Below are positions 33,305-39,108 of a DNA stretch of 39,108 nucleotides, one piece after another. The notes under the pieces are model-generated. The model ran no database searches, was not told where the DNA came from, and worked only from the letters and a program-made list of their open reading frames with translations. A program made the translations under genes and the position numbers. Source of the DNA: Streptomyces huasconensis (GTDB lineage Bacteria > Actinomycetota > Actinomycetes > Streptomycetales > Streptomycetaceae); the NCBI GenBank assembly GCA_004010275.1, contig RBWT01000069.1:1-39108 (forward strand), read 5' to 3'. Positions within the stretch are counted from its first letter, which is position 1. Every line of letters starts with the position of its first letter.

Positions 33305-33927
33305 CCGCGCTCCCGCGCGGCGTACGCGTCGAGCCAGGACCCGAACTCCGTCAGCTCGGCGAGGACCACGTCCGCACCCGCCGTGCGCAGTTCCGCTGCG
33401 TCACACGGCCCGGTCGCCACCGCGACGGACAGCGCACCCGCCGTACGCGCGCCGCGTACATCGCCGGTGTGGTCGCCGACGTACACCGACGCCTCGTGCT
33501 CACGCAGCGCCACGGCCTTCGCCTCCGCCCAGAGCGAGCCGATGACCGCGTCGGCCTCGATGCCGAGGTGCGCCAGGTGCAGCTTCGCGTTGGGCTCGTG
33601 CTTGGCCGTCACCACTATGGCGCGGCCGCCGTGCGCGTGGACCGCGGCCACCGCCTCGCGGGCACCGGGCATCGCGAGCGTCGGCTCGACGGCGTATGTG
33701 GGATAGATCTCACGGTAGCGGTCGGCCACTTCCGGGATCGCCTCCTCGGGGAACCAGTGCCTCAGCTCCTGCTCCAGCGGCGGCCCGAGCCGCGTGACGG
33801 CCAGGTCCGCGTCGATGTACGTCCCCGTCTCCGCGGAAAGTGCCCGGAAGGCGGCCCTGATGCCGGGCCGGGAGTCGATCAGGGTCATGTCGAGGTCGAA
33901 GCCGACGGTCAGTGCGCGTGATGTCAT
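33301..33927 (-). CDS. HAD-superfamily phosphatase (phosphoglycolate phosphatase-like)
   Basis: A 208-residue haloacid-dehalogenase-fold hydrolase. Motif I is VGFDLDMTLIDSRPG with the nucleophile Asp and the Asp two positions on. Motif II/III regions are AIVVTAKHEPNAKLH and, near the C-terminus, SVYVGDHTGDVRGA with the magnesium-binding Asp residues. A helical cap lies between. The subgroup acts on small phosphate esters; the substrate is not predictable. The ATG at 33927 is 7 nt after a CAGAAT hexamer (33935-33940 on the minus strand), perhaps a leaderless promoter. Confidence 0.87.
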   Translation of the reverse strand: MTSRALTVGFDLDMTLIDSRPGIRAAFRALSAETGTYIDADLAVTRLGPPLEQELRHWFPEEAIPEVADRYREIYPTYAVEPTLAMPGAREAVAAVHAHGGRAIVVTAKHEPNAKLHLAHLGIEADAVIGSLWAEAKAVALREHEASVYVGDHTGDVRGARTAGALSVAVATGPCDAAELRTAGADVVLAELTEFGSWLDAYAARERG

Positions 33928-33964
33928 GCGCCCCATTCTGCCGAGGCGGCCCCGCCCCCCGGCC

Positions 33965-33988
33965 TAGACTTAGCCAAGCCTTACCAAC
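33965..33988 (+). promoter_or_regulatory. Iron box (DmdR/IdeR-type) over the siderophore operon promoter
   Basis: TTAGCCAAGCCTTACCAAC (33970-33988) matches 13 of 19 positions of the IdeR/DmdR consensus TTAGGTTAGGCTAACCTAA by hand comparison. The -10-like TAGACT (33965-33970) abuts it, so the predicted transcription start lies inside the box. Iron-bound repressor would block transcription of the uptake operon that starts at 34027. Confidence 0.75.
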
Positions 33989-34026
33989 ATGACGTTCCTT
34001 GCCGCACTCCGAAACGAGCCCAGCCG

Positions 34027-35022
34027 ATGCGTGTGCCCGTCCGACGTGCCGCCGTGCTGACGGCGGCCGTCGTGGCCCTGCTGCTCGCCGTCCTGTTCAG
34101 CCTCGCCGTCGGCGCCCGCGCCATCGCACCCACCGCCGTCCTCGACGCGCTGCTGCACGGCGGGCACAGTGACTCCGCCGAAGTGGTCCGTGAGATGCGG
34201 GTGCCGCGCACCGTGATCGGCCTGATGGTCGGGGCGGCGCTCGCGCTGGCCGGCACGGTGCTCCAGGGCATCACCCGCAACCCCATCGCCGACCCCGGCA
34301 TCCTCGGCATCAGCCAGGGCGCCTCGGTGGGCGTGGTCGCGGCCATCGCCTTCGCCGGCGTCCACACGCTGACCGGCTACGTCTGGTACGCGTTCGTGGG
34401 CGCCGGCCTCGCCTCGGTCGCCGTGTACGCGATCGCGGCCGGCGGGCGCGGCGGGGCGACGCCCGTGAAGCTGGCGCTCGGCGGCGCCGCCATCAACGCC
34501 CTGCTGGTCTCGCTGACCACGGCGATCCTCACCACCAGGGCGTCGGCGCTCGACGAGTTCCGGTTCTGGCAGGTGGGGTCGCTCTCCGGGCGCGACTCCG
34601 AGATCGCCGGCCAGATCTGGCCGTTCCTCCTGGTGGGCCTGGTGCTCGTCCTCGCGGTCGCGCGGGCCTCGACGCGCTCGCGCTCGGCGAGGACGTGGCG
34701 AAGGGGCTCGGCCAGAACGTGGCGGCGGTACGGATCGTCGGCGGGCTCGCGCACGATCCTCAACGGCGCGGGCGTGGCCGCCGCCGGTCCCCTCGCCTTC
34801 ATCGGCCTCGCCGTCCCGCACATCGCCCGCGCGATCGTGGGCAGTGACCACCGCTGGGTGCTGCCGATGGCGGCGGTGCTCGGCCCCGTGATGCTGCTCG
34901 TCTCCGACACCGTGGGACGCGTGCTCTTCCCGCCCAGTGAGGTGCCCGCCGGAGTGATGACCGCGCTGATCGGCGTGCCGTTCCTCGTGATGCTGGTACG
35001 CCGGAAGGCGGTGGCGGCGTGA
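34027..35022 (+). CDS. FecCD-family siderophore ABC permease 1 (internal out-of-frame block)
   Basis: The first membrane subunit of an iron-siderophore importer, 331 residues. Family signatures are REMRVPRTVIGLMVGAALAL, AGTVLQGITRNPIADPGILG, ISQGASVGV, and near the C-terminus GPLAFIGLAVPHIAR. Between 34666 and about 34751 the raw frame reads a meaningless Arg/Ser stretch, while the adjacent frame reads GLDALALGEDVAKGLGQNV, the conserved cytoplasmic loop that contacts the ATPase. One missing base and one compensating extra base explain this. The next permease starts in its stop codon (GTGA). An iron box precedes it. Confidence 0.92.
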   Translation: MRVPVRRAAVLTAAVVALLLAVLFSLAVGARAIAPTAVLDALLHGGHSDSAEVVREMRVPRTVIGLMVGAALALAGTVLQGITRNPIADPGILGISQGASVGVVAAIAFAGVHTLTGYVWYAFVGAGLASVAVYAIAAGGRGGATPVKLALGGAAINALLVSLTTAILTTRASALDEFRFWQVGSLSGRDSEIAGQIWPFLLVGLVLVLAVARASTRSRSARTWRRGSARTWRRYGSSAGSRTILNGAGVAAAGPLAFIGLAVPHIARAIVGSDHRWVLPMAAVLGPVMLLVSDTVGRVLFPPSEVPAGVMTALIGVPFLVMLVRRKAVAA

Positions 35023-36086
35023 GCCTCGCGTCCCCGCGGATCAGGCCCGCCGGATACGGCGTCGTCCGCCTGGGCAGGGCGGCCTTCCTCGTGCACCGCC
35101 GTGCCGCCCTCGTCGCGCTCGGCCTCGGCGTGCTGCTCGCCGCGAGCTGTCTGGCGTACCTCTGCGTCGGCGAGTCGTACGTGCGGCCCTTCGAGGCCCT
35201 GAAGGTCGTCTTCGGGCAGCCGTCCGCCGACGAGCTGGTGGTGGGCACGCTGCGCGAACCCCGGCTGGTCGTGGGGGTGCTCGTGGGCGCCGCGTTCGGG
35301 GTGGCGGGCGGGCTCATCCAGACCGTCGCCCGCAACCCCCTCGCCAGCCCCGACATCATCGGCATCAGCCAGGGCGCGAGCGCGCTGACCGTCGGCGCGA
35401 TGACCTTCGGGGTCACCTCGTACACGGTCCTGCCCTACCTCTCCGTGATCGGCGGTGTCGCGGCGGCCGCCCTCGTGTACGTCTTCGCGTGGCGCGGCGG
35501 CCTGCACGCCACCCGCTTCGTGCTCATCGGCATCGGCCTCGCCATCGCCCTGCGCTCGGTGACGACGCTCTTCATGACCAAGGGCGACTACCTCGTCGCC
35601 CAGCAGGCGCAGATCTGGATGACGGGCTCCCTCAACGGCCGCGGCTGGGCGGAGGCCGAACCCCTCGCGCTGACGCTGCTCGTCCTCCTGCCCTTCCTGC
35701 TCTGGGCGGCCCGCGCGCAGCGCTCGGTCACCATGGACGACGACACGGCGACGGCCCTCGGGGTGCGCCTGGGACACGTACGCCTCGGTCTCGTCCTGCT
35801 CGGCGTCGTCCTCGCCTCGGTGGCGACCGGCGCCGCGGGCCCCGTCGACTTCGTGGCGCTGCTGGCCCCGCAGATCGCCCGCCGCCTCACCCGCACCGCC
35901 CAGATCCCGCTGCTGTCCTCGGCGCTGACCGGCGCGCTGATCGTGGTCCTGGCGGACCTCCTGGCCCGCCGCCTCTTCTCGCCCACGGAGCTGCCGGTGG
36001 GCGTCCTGACGGCGGCGGTCGGAGCCCCGTACCTGATCTGGCTGATCATCCGCAGCCGCTCCGTCCGCAATGGAGGCACGTCGTGA
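35019..36086 (+). CDS. FecCD-family siderophore ABC permease 2
   Basis: An intact 355-residue partner permease. Motifs are TLREPRLVVGVLVGAAFGVA, GGLIQTVARNPLASPDIIG, ISQGASALTVG, the ATPase-contact loop TATALGVRLGHVRLGL and GPVDFVALLAPQIARRL. About ten hydrophobic helices are expected. The GTG start overlaps the preceding TGA and its own stop overlaps the next GTG (36083-36086), so the three genes are tightly coupled. With the first permease it forms a heterodimeric channel. Confidence 0.93.
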   Translation: MSLASPRIRPAGYGVVRLGRAAFLVHRRAALVALGLGVLLAASCLAYLCVGESYVRPFEALKVVFGQPSADELVVGTLREPRLVVGVLVGAAFGVAGGLIQTVARNPLASPDIIGISQGASALTVGAMTFGVTSYTVLPYLSVIGGVAAAALVYVFAWRGGLHATRFVLIGIGLAIALRSVTTLFMTKGDYLVAQQAQIWMTGSLNGRGWAEAEPLALTLLVLLPFLLWAARAQRSVTMDDDTATALGVRLGHVRLGLVLLGVVLASVATGAAGPVDFVALLAPQIARRLTRTAQIPLLSSALTGALIVVLADLLARRLFSPTELPVGVLTAAVGAPYLIWLIIRSRSVRNGGTS

Positions 36087-36907
36087 CAGCCCGCCTTACG
36101 GCCCGGGAGCTGACCCTCGCCTACGAGGACCGCACGGTCGTCGACCGCCTCGACCTGGCGATCCCCGACGGCGAGGTCACGGTGATCGTCGGCCCCAACG
36201 CGTGCGGCAAGTCGACGACGCTGCGGGCGCTCGGCCGGCTGCTCAGGCCGAGGAGCGGCGCGGTCCTGCTGGACGGCGAGGCGCTCGCCAAGCTGCCCAC
36301 CAAGAAGATCGCTCAGCAGATCGGGCTGCTCCCGCAGACGCCCGTGGCGCCCGAGGCGATCACGGTCGCCGACCTCGTCGCCCGCGGCCGCCAGCCGCAC
36401 CAGCACTGGTGGCAGCAGTGGTCCGACGAGGACGAGAAGGCGGTGACGGAGGCGATGGAGCGCACCCACGTGGCCGCGCTCGCCGAACGCCCCGTCGACG
36501 AACTCTCCGGCGGCCAGCGCCAGCGCGTATGGATCGCGATGGCCCTCGCCCAGGACACCGGTCTGCTCCTCCTCGACGAGCCGACGACCTACCTGGACAT
36601 CTCCCACCAGGTAGAGGTCCTCGACCTCGTACGCCAGTTGAACCACGACAGGGGCCGTACGGTCGTCGTCGTCCTGCACGACCTCAACCAGGCCGCGCGG
36701 TACGCCGACCACCTCGTCGCCATGAAGAGCGGTGAGATCGTCGCCGAGGGACCCCCGTCGAAGATCGTCACCGAGGAACTCGTCCGCGAGGTCTTCGGCC
36801 TGCAGTGTGTGGTGGTGCCGGACCCTGTGACCGGCTCCCCACTGGTCGTCCCCGGGGCACCGTGGTCATCGACCGCGCCCGCCCGCAGCAGCACCACCCC
36901 CGCATAG
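36083..36907 (+). CDS. Siderophore ABC transporter ATPase (FecE/FepC-like)
   Basis: A 274-residue importer ATPase. It has Walker A GPNACGKST (residues 37-45), the Q-loop in GLLPQTPVAPE, the ABC signature LSGGQRQR (141-148), Walker B LLLLDEPTTYLD (161-172) and the H-loop VVLHDLNQAARY. The line-up is that of FepC/FecE proteins feeding on catecholate or hydroxamate iron complexes. The last ~20 residues (WSSTAPARSSTTPA) are atypical and the adjacent frame reads GTVVIDRARPQQHHP, so a late one-base error is possible. Confidence 0.93.
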   Translation: MTARLTARELTLAYEDRTVVDRLDLAIPDGEVTVIVGPNACGKSTTLRALGRLLRPRSGAVLLDGEALAKLPTKKIAQQIGLLPQTPVAPEAITVADLVARGRQPHQHWWQQWSDEDEKAVTEAMERTHVAALAERPVDELSGGQRQRVWIAMALAQDTGLLLLDEPTTYLDISHQVEVLDLVRQLNHDRGRTVVVVLHDLNQAARYADHLVAMKSGEIVAEGPPSKIVTEELVREVFGLQCVVVPDPVTGSPLVVPGAPWSSTAPARSSTTPA

Positions 36908-36925
36908 CCGTACGAAAGGCGACCC

Positions 36926-37912
36926 ATGAACCGCTTCCGCTCCCACTCCCCGCTGCGCCGCCGCGTGCTCCTCACCGGCTCCCTGGCCCTGACCGGCGCC
37001 CTCGCGCTGACCGCCTGCGGCTCCTCGGACTCCGACGAGGGCGCCGGCTCGGGCAGGACGCACACCGTCAAGACGGCCATGGGCGACGTGAAGGTGCCCG
37101 TCAGCCCGAAGCTGGTCGTCGTCCTCGACACCGCCGAGCTGGACTCCGCGATCTCGCTCGGCGTCAAGCCGGTCGGCGCCACGCACGTCGAGGCGGAGTC
37201 GGGCTTCCCGGGCTACCTGCCCAAGGACGAGCTCAGCGGCGTCAAGGACGTCGGCGAGATGCTCAACCCCAACATGGAGGCCATCGCCGCGCTCAAGCCG
37301 GACCTGATCCTCACCTCGAAGATCCGGCACGCCGCCAAGTACGACCAGCTCAAGAAGATCGCGCCGACCGTCATGACGGAGACGACCGGCTACCCCTGGA
37401 AGGAGAACTTCCAGGTGCACGCCGACGCGCTGGGCAAGAAGGCCGAGGCGAAGAAGGTCGTCTCCGACTACGAGGCCCACGCCAAGAAGGTCACCGAGGC
37501 CATCGGCGGCCCCGCGAAGGCCAAGGCGACGAAGGTCAACGTCCTGCGCTTCATCGAGGGCGCCGACATCCGCCTCTACGGCGAGCAGACCTACATCGCG
37601 ACGATCCTCAAGGACGTCGGCCTCGGCCGCGCGCCGATCTCCGCCAAGGCGAAGGACGGCTTCTCCTACGACCTGTCGCCCGAGAAGATCGACCTCGCCG
37701 ACACGGACGTCATCTTCCAGTCCACGTACGGCGACCCGAAGAAGGCCAAGCAGACGCAGACCACCGGCAGCGGCCTGTGGAAGAACATGAAGGCGGTGAA
37801 GTCGGGCAACGTCCACACCGTCGAGGACGAGCTGTGGATTCAGGGCATCGGCTACACGGCGGCGGACAAGATCCTCGACGAGATGCAGGCGGACCTGACG
37901 AAGAAGAAGTAG
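36926..37912 (+). CDS. Iron-siderophore substrate-binding lipoprotein
   Basis: The extracytoplasmic binding component of the operon, 328 residues. Basic residues (RRR), a hydrophobic segment and the lipobox LTAC give acylated Cys31, followed by a Ser/Asp/Gly linker. The class III binding-protein fold shows in VSPKLVVVLDTAELDSAISL, EAIAALKPDLILTS, the long linker helix ADALGKKAEAKKVVSDYE and WIQGIGYTAADKILDEM. AAAGG precedes the ATG by 8 nt. It is the last gene of the iron-box operon. The siderophore is not known; no siderophore synthesis gene is in the window. Confidence 0.93.
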   Translation: MNRFRSHSPLRRRVLLTGSLALTGALALTACGSSDSDEGAGSGRTHTVKTAMGDVKVPVSPKLVVVLDTAELDSAISLGVKPVGATHVEAESGFPGYLPKDELSGVKDVGEMLNPNMEAIAALKPDLILTSKIRHAAKYDQLKKIAPTVMTETTGYPWKENFQVHADALGKKAEAKKVVSDYEAHAKKVTEAIGGPAKAKATKVNVLRFIEGADIRLYGEQTYIATILKDVGLGRAPISAKAKDGFSYDLSPEKIDLADTDVIFQSTYGDPKKAKQTQTTGSGLWKNMKAVKSGNVHTVEDELWIQGIGYTAADKILDEMQADLTKKK

Positions 37913-37931
37913 CCACGTCCCCTTCTTGTTC

Positions 37932-38957
37932 CTACGGCCGTCGCCGCTGCGACCTCCACACCAGGAAGAGCGCGGAGGCGACGGCCGCGCCGCGCAGCAC
38001 CCAGGGCCATGTCTCGCCGATGGCGTCGCTCATGTGGCCGTCGCGGATCGGCTCGCCCCACTTCCCCTCCGTACGCCCCCACAGCCAGGTGAACCCGGCG
38101 GCCAGCGCGAGCCCCGGCATGCCGAACACGGCCGTCTTGGCCTCGACGGGGGTGAGCCGGCGGGACAGGTAGGCGATGAGCCAGCCGCCGCCGAGGGCGG
38201 GCAGGCTGCCGAGGACGGCGCCCACGAGGAGCAGGGCCGCGGCGAGCAGGAGCAGGGGGTTGGTGAACCTGACGCCGGTGCCGCGGGCGGGCAGGCGGGG
38301 CAGCCGGCGCCACCGCTTCGTGCCCGGGACGGACTCCTCGGCCGCCTCCGCCGGCGCTTCGTCGCCGGAGGTGTGACGGTCGGGGTGGTCGGGGTCGTCG
38401 GGGGAGGGCGGGGGCTTCAGTATCTCGGGGATCTCCACACCGCCGACGAAGCCGGGGACGGTGTCGGCGCCGCCGAACGGAGTGCTGTCCAGGCGCCACC
38501 AGTCGGGCTCGGAGCCGCTGGGGCCCAGTTCGTCGGTGCCGGCGAGGTGCGGGGGCGAGGGCCGGGGCCCCTCCACGAGGTCCTGCGGCACGTCCTTGGC
38601 GGCCTGGCGGGGCCGGGGCACGAGCCGCCACCCCTCCTTGCCGCCGGGCACCCGGGGGGCGCGCTGCGTGGGTACGGCCGGGCGGGGCTTCGGCTTGCTC
38701 TCGCTCGGCGGCGCCTTGGGTACGTCGGTGGGGGCGCCGTCCGCCCCGTCGACGATCTCCTCCGGGGTGCCGAGGCCGGCGAGGATGCGGCGGATGGCGG
38801 CGGGGCTGTCCGCCGCGTCGGCGCGGCTTCGGTCGATGCGGGCGCGCAGGTCGGCGACCAGGCGCATGCGGGCGGCCGAGGGCAGCTGCCGCTGCTGGGC
38901 CAGGTCTCCGACCCGGCTCAGGTAGTCGTAGACCAGCTGGTCGCTCTCGATCCCCAC
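37932..38957 (-). CDS. Membrane protein with long Pro-rich cytosolic region, unknown function
   Basis: A 341-residue protein. The N-terminal ~65 residues (LVYDYLSRVGDLAQQRQLP, ARMRLVADLRARIDRSRA, RILAGLGTPEEIVDG) look like the helical membrane-associated regulator module of actinobacterial proteins that begin with YL-x-L-x-L/DL repeats. Then comes ~150 residues of Pro/Asp/Glu-rich disordered sequence, and at the end three to four membrane helices (LLLLAAALLLVGAVLGSL, GMPGLALAAGFTWLWG, WVLRGAAVASALFLVW). The start GTG 38957 has GGAGGGG 6 nt upstream. No function is assigned. Confidence 0.8.
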   Translation of the reverse strand: MGIESDQLVYDYLSRVGDLAQQRQLPSAARMRLVADLRARIDRSRADAADSPAAIRRILAGLGTPEEIVDGADGAPTDVPKAPPSESKPKPRPAVPTQRAPRVPGGKEGWRLVPRPRQAAKDVPQDLVEGPRPSPPHLAGTDELGPSGSEPDWWRLDSTPFGGADTVPGFVGGVEIPEILKPPPSPDDPDHPDRHTSGDEAPAEAAEESVPGTKRWRRLPRLPARGTGVRFTNPLLLLAAALLLVGAVLGSLPALGGGWLIAYLSRRLTPVEAKTAVFGMPGLALAAGFTWLWGRTEGKWGEPIRDGHMSDAIGETWPWVLRGAAVASALFLVWRSQRRRP

Positions 38958-39048
38958 GAAGTCCCCTCCGGGGTGGTGGCGTTGACGTTCTGCCAGGCCT
39001 TGACGGTACCGGTTCGGCGGGGGTCCCCCACAACACCGGCGCCCCCTT

Positions 39049-39105
39049 ACCCGGCGGTATCCCCTACCCGCCGCGAAGGGGGCACCCGGCGGCATCCCCT
39101 ACCCC
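39049..39105. repeat. Direct repeat at the right edge
   Basis: ACCCGGCGGTATCCCCTACC (from 39049) and ACCCGGCGGCATCCCCTACC (from 39084) are nearly identical, 35 bp apart. More copies may lie beyond the edge. They are upstream of the 37932-38957 gene on its strand. Confidence 0.6.
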
Positions 39106-39108
39106 GCC

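Noticed and set aside
36850..36907. Frameshift at the end of the siderophore ATPase gene
   Set aside because: The alternative frame reads sensibly for only ~15 residues and has no nearby stop, so the present stop was kept.

Overview
The window is about 39 kb of very GC-rich DNA with strong third-position G/C bias, frequent GTG and TTG starts and ATGA/GTGA gene overlaps. A conservon (cvn) operon, futalosine-pathway menaquinone genes, several Streptomyces-type DUF proteins and a DmdR/IdeR-type iron box point to a Streptomyces chromosome, most likely the conserved core. No tRNA, rRNA, CRISPR array, prophage or transposase was seen.

Layout. 1-4238: a conservon (end of cvnA, cvnB, cvnC, cvnD) followed by two translationally coupled P450 genes, the first CYP157-like without the ExxR motif and the second CYP154-like and canonical. 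4346-5464: serC. 5532-8242: a DrrAB-type drug-export ABC pair facing a TetR regulator across three near-identical operators. 8262-12712: a membrane-anchored propeller-like secreted protein, an SGNH hydrolase, an MBL-fold hydrolase, and an AraC regulator followed by a broken cupin gene and an unknown gene. 12839-15598: an AhpD-like protein divergent from a MarR regulator, a Uma2 protein and an aldo/keto reductase. 15638-18555: a 28-residue membrane peptide, thpR, a 109-bp tandem repeat, an MFS exporter and its MarR regulator. 18718-23946: an NCS2 purine permease, a DUF2530 protein, a CtpE-like P-type ATPase and a secreted protein. 24156-30840: a sacsin/Hsp90-like ATPase, a DUF3027 protein, an MFS protein and a DUF2771 lipoprotein. 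30852-32426: mqnB-mqnD. 32473-33927: a cold-shock-domain protein, a small membrane protein and a HAD phosphatase. 33965-37912: an iron-box-controlled siderophore uptake operon (two FecCD permeases, an ATPase, a binding lipoprotein). 37932-38957: a membrane protein.

Two features run through the whole window. First, at least 23 single-base indels break about a dozen genes that should be intact, including mqnB and a siderophore permease. Protein similarity continues in another frame at each one, so sequencing error is much more likely than gene decay. Coordinates below span the corrected genes. Second, about a dozen genes start 6-7 nt downstream of a TAnnnT-like hexamer and mostly lack a Shine-Dalgarno sequence, which suggests many leaderless mRNAs. 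At the two MarR genes, inverted repeats lie over these promoters and give simple autorepression models. The cold-shock gene has a palindrome around its -10 box and a leader of about 100 nt that begins with a perfect hairpin.
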